A stretch of DNA of 64,000 nucleotides. Origin: DASUKL01 sp036278755 (lineage in GTDB: Bacteria; Chloroflexota; Limnocylindria; Limnocylindrales; CSP1-4). Below, one piece after another: positions 7,041-15,858 of this stretch. How positions within the stretch are numbered: position 1 is the stretch's first letter; every line of letters begins with the position of its first letter. The notes beneath the pieces are model-generated. The model was not told the DNA's origin. It ran no database searches and saw only the letters and a program-made list of their open reading frames with translations. Location: contig DASUKL010000043.1 in NCBI GenBank assembly GCA_036278755.1, positions 1-64,000 of the forward strand, read 5' to 3'. Both the position numbers and the translations under genes were made by a program.

Positions 7041-8765
7041 CTACCAGACGGCCGCTGCCCCCTCTGAGCGGGGATCGGTCGCCGCGGCGAAGGCTCGCGG
7101 CGGCGCATCCGGCGCATCCGGCGCATAAGGCATGTCCGGCATGTTCGGCATGTCCGGCCTGTCCGGCGCGTCCGGCCCGCCCTCCTCGGGCACGATCTCG
7201 ATGGCGTGGGCGTGGCCCATGGCCGAGTCGAACGGCGGCCCGAACGTCACCTCGTGGCCGCGGGCCCGGAGGCCCTCGGGCACGGCTGGGGCGAAGCGCG
7301 GCTCGAGGCGGGTAACGCTGGGCGGCCCGAAGTGCCCGGCCACGTCGGCGGCCCAGCGCGGGGCGGCCACGGCCGCGGCGACGTCGAGCCGGCCGTCGAC
7401 GAGGTCGCTGACGAGTTGGGCGAAGACCTGGGGCTGGATCTCGCCACCCATCGAGCCATGGACGACCCACGGCCGGCCATCGCGGAAGAGCATCGCCGGG
7501 GTCAGGGTGTGCCACGTTCGCTTGCCGGGGGCGATGACGTTGGGGCTGGCCGGGTCGAGGCTGAAGAACGCCCCCCGGTTCTGGTAGGCGATGCCGGTCT
7601 GGGGGTCGGCCAGGCCGGATCCGAAGCCGGCGTAGTTCGACTCGATGAGGCTGACGGCGCCGCCCCAGCGATCGGCCGTGGCGAGGTAGACCGTGCCGCC
7701 GCCCCGTGGCGCGTCGAGGGGCGGCGCGAGCGCCGCACGCCGCGGGTCGATCCGCTCGGCGAGCGCGTCGGCATGGGCCGGGGAGAGGAGCATCTCCAGG
7801 GCCCCGGGGGCCATGGCCTCGGGGTCGGCGAGGTAGCGGTCGCGGTCGGCCAGCACGAGGCGCGAGGCTTCGAGGCCCAGGTGGACCCAGGCCGGGTCGG
7901 TCACGCCCTGCGGCCCGAAGGCCGAGGCGGGCGGGGCCGGGAAACGACCCAGGACGGCTAGCGTCTCGAGGGCCAGGGGGCCGCAGCTGTTGGGCGGGTG
8001 GCTGTAGCTCGTCAAGCCCCGGTAGTCGGTCGCGATCGGCTCGCCCCAGGTGGAGCGATGGTCGGCCAGGTCGGCGGCCCGGAGTGGAGCACCACGCTCC
8101 GTCAGGTACGTCGCCGCGCGGGCCGCGAGGGCCCCGCTGTAGAGCACGTCCGGTCCCTCCTCGGCCAGGCGGCGGAGGGTCCCCGCGAGGCCGGTGATGA
8201 GGACCCGCTCGCCCCGCTCCCAGGGCCGTCCGGCCGGCCGGAACACCCGCGCCCAGTCGCCCTCGGGGCCGAAGATGGCGGCCGAACGCTCGACGGCCGC
8301 GATCCAGCCGGGGCCGGCCGGGAAGCCCTCGGCCAGCTCGATGGCCGGGGCCAGGAGCTCGGCCCACGGCCGCCGACCGAAGCGGGCATGGGCGTCGCCC
8401 CAACTGCGCACGGCTCCGGGCACGGTCACGCTCCACGGGCCACGCAACGGAAGGTGGCGAGCGTCGCCGGCGGCCACACGGGCCGCGTCCAGGGTGGCCG
8501 CCGCCGCCGAGCGGCCGCTGCCGTTGAGGGCCTGGAGGTGCTTGGCCGGCGGATCCCAGATGAGCCAGAACGCGTCACCGCCCAGGCCGCAGCTGTGGCT
8601 GGCCACGACGGCCAGGGCGGCGTTCGTGGCGATGGCAGCATCGACGGCACTCCCTCCGGCGCGGAGGATGCCGAGGCCCGCCTGGCTGGCCAGGCGCTGC
8701 GGGCTGACCACCGCGCCGCGGGCCCCCCAGGCGGCGACGGCGGGCACGAGGACGGGGTCGTTCAC
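7041..8765 (-). CDS. ggt: Gamma-glutamyltransferase family protein
   Basis: A 574-aa Ntn-hydrolase precursor of the GGT family, which cleaves gamma-glutamyl bonds of glutathione-like or other substrates. The autoprocessing and nucleophile Thr is T358 in RGGGTVYLATADRWG. HSCGLGGDAFWLIWD near residue 57 and the C-terminal HGSMGGEIQPQVFAQL segment are family landmarks. No signal peptide is evident, unlike classical periplasmic GGTs, suggesting a cytoplasmic paralogue. The C-terminus carries an Asp/Met/Pro/Ala repeat (DMPNMPDMPYAPDAPDA) encoded by 9-bp DNA repeats. GTG at 8765 begins 4 nt after the histidine kinase stop, so GGT, kinase and regulator are one operon. Confidence 0.85.
   Translation of the reverse strand: MNDPVLVPAVAAWGARGAVVSPQRLASQAGLGILRAGGSAVDAAIATNAALAVVASHSCGLGGDAFWLIWDPPAKHLQALNGSGRSAAAATLDAARVAAGDARHLPLRGPWSVTVPGAVRSWGDAHARFGRRPWAELLAPAIELAEGFPAGPGWIAAVERSAAIFGPEGDWARVFRPAGRPWERGERVLITGLAGTLRRLAEEGPDVLYSGALAARAATYLTERGAPLRAADLADHRSTWGEPIATDYRGLTSYSHPPNSCGPLALETLAVLGRFPAPPASAFGPQGVTDPAWVHLGLEASRLVLADRDRYLADPEAMAPGALEMLLSPAHADALAERIDPRRAALAPPLDAPRGGGTVYLATADRWGGAVSLIESNYAGFGSGLADPQTGIAYQNRGAFFSLDPASPNVIAPGKRTWHTLTPAMLFRDGRPWVVHGSMGGEIQPQVFAQLVSDLVDGRLDVAAAVAAPRWAADVAGHFGPPSVTRLEPRFAPAVPEGLRARGHEVTFGPPFDSAMGHAHAIEIVPEEGGPDAPDRPDMPNMPDMPYAPDAPDAPPRAFAAATDPRSEGAAAVW
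7102..7177. repeat. 9-bp repeats at the 3' end of ggt
   Basis: About eight variants of GGCATGTCC/GGCGCATCC follow in tandem and in frame, encoding the DMP/DAP repeats of the protein tail. Confidence 0.7.
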
Positions 8766-8769
8766 GGGC

Positions 8770-10239
8770 TCAGGATGGCCGAACGGGCGGCGATCCGCGC
8801 TCGGTCGTCGCGGCGCCTCGACCTTCCAGGTTCGGCGTGGCGGGCAGGAGCACGCCGACACGGGCCCCGCCGCCGACAGGATCCTCGGCGAAGGCCCGGC
8901 CACCGTGAGCCTGGGCGAGTTCCGCCACGATAGCCAAGCCCAGGCCCGCCCCCGGCCCCTGGCGCGACGGATCGGCCCGGTAGAAGCGCTCGAAGATCCG
9001 TCCCAGGGAGGCGGCCGGGATGCCCGGTCCGTCGTCCCTGACGGCCAGCAGGACCGAAGGCCCGGCCAGGCCAGCTCCGGCAGGCAGGGCCGTGGCTTCC
9101 AGGCGGGCGTGGCCGCCGGGCGCCGGCGCCGCGGCCAGGGCGTTGCGGACGAGGTTGCCCAGGACGCGTTCCACGGCCGAGCGGTCGGCGGCGAAGGGGA
9201 GGGGGGTCGGACCGGCTGCCGGTGCCTCGATGGTCTGCCCGGCGGCCTCGGCGGCCGGCGCGAAGCGGCTCGCGGCGGCCCGGACCAGGTCGCCCGCATC
9301 GAGTTGCTCGACGCGGAGCGTCGGGCCGGCCTGGAGCAGGCCCAGGGCCCCCAGCTGGTCGACCAGCCCCTCCAGCCGAGACGCCTCCTGGCCGATGGCG
9401 GTCGCTGCCCGGCCAGCCGCAGGTCCCTGGGCCGTGCCGTCTCGGAGGGCCTGGGCGTAGCCGCCGATGACGGTCAGTGGCGTGCGCAGGTCGTGGCCCA
9501 GGTTGGCCAGCAGGTCGCGCTGCTCCTGGCGGGACCGGCTGAGCTCCGCGCTCAGGGCGTTGAAGCCGGCGCTCGCCCGGGCCACCTCGGAGGGGCCATC
9601 CTCGGGCAAGACCGGCGGTCGGGCGCCCTGGGTGAGGCTGGCCGCGGCGCCGGCCAGGCGCTCCAGCGGCCGGGCCACGGAACGCGATAGCCCGATGGCC
9701 AGCAGCCCGCCCACGACGAGCACCACGAGGATGGCCACGACCATGGCCCGGGCCAGGTCGCCGAGGGCCGCCGCAGCGGAGCGATCGGGCCGCGACAGGA
9801 CGAGGACCCGGCTGCCGCGCGCGGAGGCCGGGCCACTGATCGTGACGGCCACGAAGGCCTGGGCCTGCCTGGCCACCGTGTAGCTGCCGTGGGCCAACGT
9901 GCCCCGCGGTCCAGGCCGGCTGAGGTCGACCGTGGCCGGCGCCGGTGCCGACCCGCCCGCGGCGAGGACCGTGCCCCGGCCGTCGACGAGGAGGAGCGAG
10001 AAGCCGAGTGAGCTGACGTCGCCCTCGAGGCTGGCGATCACCGTCCGCGGCGCGGTGCCGGCCGTCAGTTGGCTCCGGGTCCGGCTGACGAGTTGGACGG
10101 CCGTGTCGGTCAGGGCGCCGTCGGCCGCGTCGCGTTCGAGGTCGCGCAGGACGACGAAGAGGGCCGCGCCGAGGCCGAGGAGGACGGTCAGGCCCAGCGC
10201 GCCGAAGGCCAGCAGGAGCCGGCCACGCAGCGATCGCAC
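8770..10239 (-). CDS. Sensor histidine kinase
   Basis: This 489-aa kinase has transmembrane helices at about 9-32 and 164-184 around an extracytoplasmic sensor of roughly 130 residues. A HAMP linker follows, then the phospho-acceptor H249 in NLGHDLRTPLTV. The HATPase domain shows the N box (VLGNLVRNALAAA), G1 (VRDDGPGIP), F box (RIFERFYRAD) and G2 (GAGLGLAIV). All catalytic parts are intact. The GTG at 10239 starts 4 nt past the response-regulator stop, and the sequence upstream of it is not kinase-like. The signal sensed is unknown; the operon partner GGT suggests peptide or glutathione-like metabolism as a target. Confidence 0.92.
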   Translation of the reverse strand: MRSLRGRLLLAFGALGLTVLLGLGAALFVVLRDLERDAADGALTDTAVQLVSRTRSQLTAGTAPRTVIASLEGDVSSLGFSLLLVDGRGTVLAAGGSAPAPATVDLSRPGPRGTLAHGSYTVARQAQAFVAVTISGPASARGSRVLVLSRPDRSAAAALGDLARAMVVAILVVLVVGGLLAIGLSRSVARPLERLAGAAASLTQGARPPVLPEDGPSEVARASAGFNALSAELSRSRQEQRDLLANLGHDLRTPLTVIGGYAQALRDGTAQGPAAGRAATAIGQEASRLEGLVDQLGALGLLQAGPTLRVEQLDAGDLVRAAASRFAPAAEAAGQTIEAPAAGPTPLPFAADRSAVERVLGNLVRNALAAAPAPGGHARLEATALPAGAGLAGPSVLLAVRDDGPGIPAASLGRIFERFYRADPSRQGPGAGLGLAIVAELAQAHGGRAFAEDPVGGGARVGVLLPATPNLEGRGAATTERGSPPVRPS

Positions 10240-10243
10240 GCCG

Positions 10244-10933
10244 TCAGCCCGGCCGCTCGCGGGGCGGCGGGACGAGCCGGTAGCCGATGCCGCGGATGGT
10301 CTCGATGGCCGGGCCATCCGGGCCCAGCCGAGCCCGCAGGGCGGCCACGTGCACGTCCACCGTGCGGGTCTCACCCGGGAAGTCGGTGCCCCACACCGAC
10401 GCCAGCAGGCCGTCTCGGCTGAAGACGACGCCAGGGTCCCGGGCCAGGGCGGCCAGGAGGTCGAACTCGCGGGGCCGCAGCGCGAGCCGGCGCGGCCCGA
10501 CGTAGGCCTCCCGGCGACGGCGGTCGACACGCAGCGGCCCCACGACGCTCGGTCGATCGGATCGCTGCCCGGGTTCGCTGCGCCGCAGGATGGCCCGGGC
10601 TCGGGCCACCAGCTCGCGGGGGTTGAAGGGCTTGGCCAGGTAGTCGTCGGCGCCCAGCTCGAGGCCCACGATGCGGTCGACGTCGTCGCTCCGGGCGGTC
10701 AGCATGAGGATCGGTGTGTCGCCCCGTCGACGCAACTCGCGGGCCACCTCGAGACCGTCGACCTCGGGCAGCATCAGATCGAGCAGGACGAGGTCCGGAT
10801 CGTGCCGCTCATGGGCGGCCAGGGCCTCGGTCCCGGTCCGCGCTTCGACCACGGCGAAGCCGGCCTGCTCGAGGTACAAGCGCACGAGCTCGACGATGTT
10901 GCGTTCGTCATCGACGACGAGGATCGTCTTCAT
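10244..10933 (-). CDS. OmpR/PhoB-type response regulator
   Basis: A 229-aa regulator with a receiver domain (acidic DDE at 8-10, phospho-acceptor D52 in LLDLMLP, conserved Lys in YLAKPF) and a C-terminal winged helix (LRPREFDLLAALARDPG, then VDVHVAALRARLG and IRGIGYRLV). It is the partner of the kinase encoded just downstream. The ATG at 10933 lies 9 nt after TATGCT. Its promoter overlaps that of the divergent metallo-beta-lactamase gene, so the regulator could control both directions. Confidence 0.93.
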   Translation of the reverse strand: MKTILVVDDERNIVELVRLYLEQAGFAVVEARTGTEALAAHERHDPDLVLLDLMLPEVDGLEVARELRRRGDTPILMLTARSDDVDRIVGLELGADDYLAKPFNPRELVARARAILRRSEPGQRSDRPSVVGPLRVDRRRREAYVGPRRLALRPREFDLLAALARDPGVVFSRDGLLASVWGTDFPGETRTVDVHVAALRARLGPDGPAIETIRGIGYRLVPPPRERPG

Positions 10934-10942
10934 CGGTCGTCG

Positions 10943-10952
10943 AGCATACGAT
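10943..10952. promoter_or_regulatory. Overlapping divergent -10 boxes
   Basis: TATGCT on the minus strand (10948-10943, 9 nt before the regulator ATG) and TACGAT on the plus strand (10947-10952, 6 nt before the hydrolase ATG) share two base pairs. Both starts would be leaderless, and only one polymerase can sit there at a time. Confidence 0.5.
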
Positions 10953-10958
10953 GGCGCG

Positions 10959-11597
10959 ATGGAACTCCTGCACCGAGCCGTCGGTCCGCTGGCCACGAAT
11001 GTCTGGGTCCTGGGTGACGAGGCCAGCCGCGAGGCGGTGGCCATCGACACGGCCACGCCCTGCGCGGCCTGGGTCGGCGAGGCCCTTGCCGAACGGGGCT
11101 GGAGGTTGAAGCTCATCGTCTCCACCCATCGGCACTGGGATCACATCGGGGACAACGCCGCCCTCGTGGCCGCCACAGGGGCCGAGGTGGCGGCTCACGC
11201 CCTGGACGGACCCGGCCTCCGCGAGCCGCGGCAGGGCCTGGCGCCGTTCCCCATCCCGCCGTCCGTCCCGGCCGTGGAGCTGGCCGAAGGCGGCCGGCTC
11301 CGCTTCGGCACGCTCGACCTGGAGGTCCTCCACACCCCCGGTCACACCGAGGGCTCGGTCTGCCTCCTGGCTCGGGCCGAAGGGCTGCTCCTCAGCGGTG
11401 ACACCCTCTTCGCTGGCGGCTGGGGCCGGGTCGACCTGCCCGGCGGCTCGGCCGAGGCCATGGTGGCCTCGCTGGCCCGGCTCCAGGCCCTCGACGACGG
11501 CCTCCACGTCCTCCCCGGCCATGGCCAACGAACGACGCTCGGCCGCGAGCGGCCGTGGATGGAGCTCGTCGCCCGCGAGGGCCGCCTCTTCGCCTGA
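10959..11597 (+). CDS. Metallo-beta-lactamase-fold hydrolase (glyoxalase II-like)
   Basis: A 212-aa MBL-fold enzyme with the zinc motif THRHWDHIGD, the second-site His in HTPGHTEGSVCL, the bridging Asp in LLSGDTLFAGGWGR and the final His in VLPGHGQRT. This is the glyoxalase-II/YcbL-like subgroup, which hydrolyses thioesters such as S-lactoyl conjugates, although the substrate here is unproven. The ATG at 10959 follows a TACGAT box by 6 nt. It ends convergently with rsgA at a perfect hairpin. Confidence 0.88.
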   Translation: MELLHRAVGPLATNVWVLGDEASREAVAIDTATPCAAWVGEALAERGWRLKLIVSTHRHWDHIGDNAALVAATGAEVAAHALDGPGLREPRQGLAPFPIPPSVPAVELAEGGRLRFGTLDLEVLHTPGHTEGSVCLLARAEGLLLSGDTLFAGGWGRVDLPGGSAEAMVASLARLQALDDGLHVLPGHGQRTTLGRERPWMELVAREGRLFA

Positions 11598-11613
11598 TCG
11601 CCCGTCGATCAGG
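11593..11613. terminator. Hairpin between convergent genes
   Basis: CCTGATCG (11593-11600) pairs perfectly with CGATCAGG (11606-11613) around CCCGT, spanning the MBL stop codon and the gap before the rsgA stop. There is no T-run. The convergent position suggests two-way termination. Confidence 0.5.
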
Positions 11614-11616
11614 TCG

Positions 11617-12774
11617 TCAGGCCAGGCCCCGCTCGCGGGAGCGCTCACGGGCTCGAAGCCCACGCTCGATGGCTCGCCACTGCTGGCGCTCGACCTTCCG
11701 GCTCCGAGCGTCGTTGCGCCGAGTCTGGGCGGCCAGCTCCCGGGTCAGCTTGCGCTGGCTGGCCAGCCGCTCGGCGGCCAGCGTGCCGGCCGCGATGGCG
11801 GCGGCCACGGCGCAGCCCGGCTCCCGGCCATGGGCACAGTCGCTGAAGCGGCAGCCAGCAGCCAGCTCGTCGATGTCGGCGAACGTGGCCGCCAGGCCGC
11901 CCTCGGCCTCCCAGGGAGCCAGTGAGCGCAGGCCGGGCGTGTCGAGCAGCAGCAGGCCCTCGGGAGCAGCGATGAGCTCGCGAGTCACGGTCGTGTGACG
12001 GCCTCGTTCGTCGCCCGGCCTGACCTCCGCCGTAGCCTGGCGCTGGGTGCCCAGGAGGGCATTGACCAGGCTCGACTTGCCGACGCCCGAGGAACCCAGG
12101 AGGGCCACCGTCCGGCCCGGCCCGAGGTCGTCCCGTAGGCCGTCGAGGCCCGCGCCCGTGACCGCCGACACGACGTGGACCGGCACGCCCAGGGCCACCT
12201 CGCGCAGGGGGCCCGACCACGGCCCGGCGTCTGGCTGGAGGTCGGCCTTGTTGAGGACCACGGCTGGCCGCGCACCGCTCGACCAGGCCATGGCCAGATA
12301 GCGTTCGAGACGCCGGGGGTTGGCGTCGTGACCGACGGCCTGGACGATGAGGAGGTCGTCGACGTTGGCAGCCAGGATCCGCTGGCCCAGCTGCTCCGTG
12401 CCGGCCTGCCGGCGGATGGCGCTGCGGCGCGGCAGCACGGCGGCGATCCGGGCCAGGCCATCGTCGGCCGGCCCGTCAGCGTAGGTCCCTTCGACGGCGC
12501 CGGCTTCGACCGCGACCCAGTCACCGACCGTGGGCAGGGCGGTGTGATCCGCCGCCCGCTGGGCCGCGTGGCGCAGGCGCCCGGCCAGCGTGGCCAGCAC
12601 CTCGCCCCCGGCGAGCCGGACCCGGACGCGGTCCGGCGACGCGCCTACGACCCGGCCGGGGCGCCGTCCGGCGGCGGCGTGATCGGCGAAGGCCAGGGCC
12701 CAGGCCTCGGTCCAACCCCAGGCCGCGAGGTCCTCGGCCCCGCTAGGCCCGGGCATCGGACGCCCCGCCGGCAT
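11617..12774 (-). CDS. rsgA: RsgA, ribosome small-subunit biogenesis GTPase
   Basis: A 385-aa circularly permuted GTPase: the OB-fold comes first, then G4 (NKAD, 175-178), then G1 (GSSGVGKSS, 227-235), the GRHTTVTREL switch and G3 (DTPG, 278-281). The C-terminal zinc site is CRFSDCAHGREPGC. RsgA checks the 30S decoding centre during maturation and hydrolyses GTP on the ribosome. The start at 12774 overlaps the GNAT gene by 32 bp; a second ATG at 12756 is also possible. It is the last gene of the ABC transporter operon, an unusual location for a housekeeping gene. Confidence 0.93.
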   Translation of the reverse strand: MPAGRPMPGPSGAEDLAAWGWTEAWALAFADHAAAGRRPGRVVGASPDRVRVRLAGGEVLATLAGRLRHAAQRAADHTALPTVGDWVAVEAGAVEGTYADGPADDGLARIAAVLPRRSAIRRQAGTEQLGQRILAANVDDLLIVQAVGHDANPRRLERYLAMAWSSGARPAVVLNKADLQPDAGPWSGPLREVALGVPVHVVSAVTGAGLDGLRDDLGPGRTVALLGSSGVGKSSLVNALLGTQRQATAEVRPGDERGRHTTVTRELIAAPEGLLLLDTPGLRSLAPWEAEGGLAATFADIDELAAGCRFSDCAHGREPGCAVAAAIAAGTLAAERLASQRKLTRELAAQTRRNDARSRKVERQQWRAIERGLRARERSRERGLA

Positions 12775-13855
12775 CGGGGGCCTGGCTCGCAGCGGGCGTG
12801 TCTCCGGCTGATCGCCAGCCCACCGTGGCCGGCTGGTCTACCGGCCGCCCGTAAGCGTACCAGCGGAGGGCGACCTCGAAGCCCAGCCCTTCGTAGAGCC
12901 CCAGCGCGCCCGTCGGATTCGCGGCATCCACGCTGAGCCGGGCCTCGTGCATGCCCCGCTCGCGAAGGTGTCGCAGCGACGCCGCGCAGAGGGCCTTAGC
13001 CAGGCCTCGGCCACGCCACGGGCGGCGGACCGAGACGTGCTCGAGCCAGGCCCGGCGGACGCCCAGGGCCCGGTTCTCGTCCTCGAAGATGGCGTTCATG
13101 ACGCTGCCGGCGACCTCGCCGCCGTCCCAGGCCACGCACCACAGCGAGGTGTCCGTCTCGGGGCTGGCGAAGCGCGCCAGGAAGGCGCCGGGGTCCGGTT
13201 CGGCCGGCGCGCCCCAGTGGTCCCGGAAAGCCTCGACGTCGGCCTCGTAGATGGCCCGGTGCTGGTCCGGCCTGACCGGCCGTAGAGCGAGACCGGGAGG
13301 CAAGGGGTGGTCGGGGAGCTCGCCGGCCAGCGAACGCCGCATGTCGAAGCCGTACCGGATGGGCTGGTAACCCTCGGCCTCGACGAGGGCCCGGTCGGCG
13401 ACCTCGGGGTCGAGCAGGTAGGTGCGGAACTCGCGCGGTCCGGGACGGGGGTCGGCGGCCGCCTCGGCGGCCAGCCGGCGGCGGGTCGCGCGGTGGAGGG
13501 CGGTGCCGATGCCCCGGCCGCGGTGCTCCGGGGCGATCGCGCCCCAGGTCTCGAGGGCCATGACCCCGGCCCGCTCGCAGCGCGTGCCGACGACGAAGCC
13601 GACCATCGCTCCGTCGCGTTCGGCGATCATGACATCCCGACCCAGGTCGAACCGCTCGAGCGGCTCCCACTCGGCTCGGAGGGCCTCCCCGGACTGGATC
13701 TCCTCGACCCCGTCGGCGGCATGGGCCCGCTCCCGGATCCCAGCCAGGGCCGGCCAGTCGTCGGGCTCGGCCTGGCGGAAGCGGAGGCCGGGGATGGTCG
13801 GCCCATCGAGCTTCACGATCCCCGAGCCATGCATCGGGCTATGACGACGATCCAT
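12743..13855 (-). CDS. Double GNAT acetyltransferase
   Basis: A 370-aa protein with two GNAT domains in tandem, the layout of mycothiol synthase and related enzymes. The first half carries APEHRGRGIGTALHRAT (CoA-binding motif A). The second carries VRRPWRGRGLAKALCAASL and ANPTGALGLYEGLGFE. Acetyl-CoA is the likely donor; the acceptor is unknown. Its ATG lies one base after the permease TGA, so it belongs to the ABC operon. An acetyltransferase next to a drug-type exporter would fit a resistance role, but nothing in the sequence proves this. Confidence 0.85.
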   Translation of the reverse strand: MDRRHSPMHGSGIVKLDGPTIPGLRFRQAEPDDWPALAGIRERAHAADGVEEIQSGEALRAEWEPLERFDLGRDVMIAERDGAMVGFVVGTRCERAGVMALETWGAIAPEHRGRGIGTALHRATRRRLAAEAAADPRPGPREFRTYLLDPEVADRALVEAEGYQPIRYGFDMRRSLAGELPDHPLPPGLALRPVRPDQHRAIYEADVEAFRDHWGAPAEPDPGAFLARFASPETDTSLWCVAWDGGEVAGSVMNAIFEDENRALGVRRAWLEHVSVRRPWRGRGLAKALCAASLRHLRERGMHEARLSVDAANPTGALGLYEGLGFEVALRWYAYGRPVDQPATVGWRSAGDTPAASQAPDAGGASDARA

Positions 13856-13856
13856 G

Positions 13857-14657
13857 TCAACCGACCCGCTTGAGCTTGCCGGTGCGCTTGGCGTACTGCT
13901 CGGCCCGTCCGAAGATCCAGACCCCCAGGGGGATCAGCACGATGGCCATGATGAGCAGCGGCCAGACATCGGCCCACAGGGCAGCCAGGCCCGTGCCGTC
14001 GATGAGGCTGCGGCGGATGCCGTCGAGGATGTAGGTGGCCGGGCTGAAGCGGGCCAGGACCTGCATCCAGCCGGGCAAGATGTCGATCGAGTAGTAGACC
14101 CCGCTGACGAGCAGCAGGATCGACTGGAAGACGAACGTCATCTGCGCGCCGCGCTCGATGTAGAGAAGGGGCAGGACGGCGGCCATCATGCCGATGCCGA
14201 TGACCGACAGCGACCCGACGAGCATGAAGGCAGCGGCCGTGCCGAGATCGGCCCGCGAGAGGTCGAGTCCGAAGAAGGACACCAGGACGACGAGGATGAC
14301 CGCCGTCTGGAGCAGGCCGTAGAGCACGGCGAAGAAGGTCGCCCCGAGCAGCTGGGCGTAGCGCCGGACGGGCGCCATCATCGTGTACTCGAGCGTGCCC
14401 TCCCAGCGCTCCCAGGCGATCGTCTCGGCCACGAAGCTGAAGACGGTCGAGAGGTAGTTCCAGAAGATGGCCCCGATCATCAGGCTGAAGATGAGGCGCC
14501 GGCTGCCAGCTTCGGCGCCGATGAGGGTGATGGACAGGGCGCTGGCCACGGCATACACGAGGAAGGCCACGTCCCAGCCCCAGTAGCGCTTGGTGAGGTT
14601 GACGTTCCGCTCGACGAAGGCGAGGCTCGCCCACATCTCGCGGGCCACGGCGGACAT
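13857..14657 (-). CDS. ABC-2 type transporter permease
   Basis: A 266-aa membrane protein with about six helices and the ABC-2 permease pattern (AWERWEGTLEYTMMAPVRR, then FSPATYILDGIRRSLIDG near the C-terminus). With the ATPase encoded 250 bp upstream it should form a DrrAB-like exporter for a drug, lipid or polysaccharide. The ATG at 14657 has a GGAG site 7 nt upstream in the context GGAGATCCGTC, nearly identical to the context of the small gene before it. Confidence 0.9.
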   Translation of the reverse strand: MSAVAREMWASLAFVERNVNLTKRYWGWDVAFLVYAVASALSITLIGAEAGSRRLIFSLMIGAIFWNYLSTVFSFVAETIAWERWEGTLEYTMMAPVRRYAQLLGATFFAVLYGLLQTAVILVVLVSFFGLDLSRADLGTAAAFMLVGSLSVIGIGMMAAVLPLLYIERGAQMTFVFQSILLLVSGVYYSIDILPGWMQVLARFSPATYILDGIRRSLIDGTGLAALWADVWPLLIMAIVLIPLGVWIFGRAEQYAKRTGKLKRVG

Positions 14658-14691
14658 GACGGATCTCCGATGGGCTGGGCCCGCCCGCGCC

Positions 14692-14907
14692 CTATGGGTT
14701 GCGGACCGGCCGGGGCTGTCCATCGGCCGCCAGCTGGCGGCCGATGGCGATGAGCGCGCGTCCGAGACGCCGGCGCGGCGAGGCCGCGCGGCGACGAGGA
14801 GCGGAACGGGGCAGGGCGCGAGCCCGCCGTTCCGCGCTCGCCTCGGAGCGCAGGGCTTCGATCCGGCGCCGGCTGAGCGACGGCTCGAAGCTGCTGTACG
14901 GCAACAT
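14692..14907 (-). CDS. 71-aa Arg-rich protein between ABC ATPase and permease
   Basis: The ATG at 14907 overlaps the ATPase stop codon by one base (TGATG) and is preceded by AAGGAG with good spacing, so translation is likely. The protein starts MLPYSSFEPSLSRRRIEALR and continues with about 20 Arg residues in 71. A weakly amphipathic segment (LGRALIAIGRQLAADG) lies near the end. I do not recognise it. Its position between the two exporter genes suggests an accessory subunit or regulator. Confidence 0.6.
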   Translation of the reverse strand: MLPYSSFEPSLSRRRIEALRSEASAERRARALPRSAPRRRAASPRRRLGRALIAIGRQLAADGQPRPVRNP

Positions 14908-15764
14908 CACGGATCTCCTTGATGGTCGGGGACCGGGTCCTCCTCCTCGACGTCGTCGTCGAGGGAGCGGCCGGTCCAGGTCATGAAGACGCTCTCTAGC
15001 GTCGGGGGCAGGTCGCGCTCATGCGCGACGCGGGCCTTCAGCTCGGCCGGCGTGCCCTCGGCGACGACACGTCCGCCGTCGAGGATCGCCAGCCGGTCGC
15101 AGAGGCGATCGGCTTCGGCCATGTCGTGCGTGGTCAGCACGATCGTGGCGTCATGGCTAGCCCGCAGCTCCTCGATGAAGGTCTGGACCTCCAGCTTGGA
15201 GCGCGGATCGAGCCCGGTCGTGGGCTCATCGAGAAGGAGGAGGGTCGGGCTCGTCAGGAGGGCCCTGGCGATGGCGACCTTCTGCTGCATGCCTCGGCTC
15301 ATCTGCTCGACAGGCCGGTCGAAGCGCGAGGCGGCGATGCCCAGCCGGTCGAGGATGCGCACCGCTTCCTGGCGTGCGGCTCGGGTGTCGAGGCCGTAGA
15401 GCCGGGCGGCGTAGGACAGGTTCTCGGCCGGTGAGAGCTTCTTGAAGAAGGCGGCGTCGACGCTGACCCGGTTGATCAGGCGCTTGACGGCCATCTCCTC
15501 ACGGACGACGTCGTGGCCGAAGACCTCGACGCGCCCCTGATCGAGCGTGAGCAGCGTGCTCACGAGGCGGATGAGGGTCGACTTGCCCGAACCGTTGGCG
15601 CCGAGCACGCCGTAGATCTCACCCCGCTCGATGCGCAGCGTGACGTCCGCCACGGCCACCGCGGGACGCTTGTGGCGCCCGACGAGGAACGTCTTGGAGG
15701 CCCGCTCGAGGAGCAGTGCCGGTTGGTCGAACCGCTGCGGCCGTTCGAGCGACAGCGTGGTCAT
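14907..15764 (-). CDS. ABC transporter ATPase (DrrA-like)
   Basis: A 285-aa nucleotide-binding domain: Walker A GANGSGKST, a signature motif altered to MSRGMQQK (usually LSGGQ or LSRGM in this subfamily), Walker B LLLLDEPTTGLDP, and the TTHDM switch His. The C-terminal extension (APEL-type AEGTPAEL followed by an acidic tail) is typical of DrrA-like exporters. The ATG at 15764 has GGAG about 10 nt upstream. The frame stays open farther upstream, but that part crosses the terminator region and lacks codon bias. Confidence 0.92.
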   Translation of the reverse strand: MTTLSLERPQRFDQPALLLERASKTFLVGRHKRPAVAVADVTLRIERGEIYGVLGANGSGKSTLIRLVSTLLTLDQGRVEVFGHDVVREEMAVKRLINRVSVDAAFFKKLSPAENLSYAARLYGLDTRAARQEAVRILDRLGIAASRFDRPVEQMSRGMQQKVAIARALLTSPTLLLLDEPTTGLDPRSKLEVQTFIEELRASHDATIVLTTHDMAEADRLCDRLAILDGGRVVAEGTPAELKARVAHERDLPPTLESVFMTWTGRSLDDDVEEEDPVPDHQGDP

Positions 15765-15858
15765 GGGTCGGTGCTCCGGTTCGTCGAAGGCTGGTGGACG
15801 GTGGCCCCCGGGCGGGGAGGCGGCTCTTCGACGGACCCGAACGCGCGCTTCGGGCATC

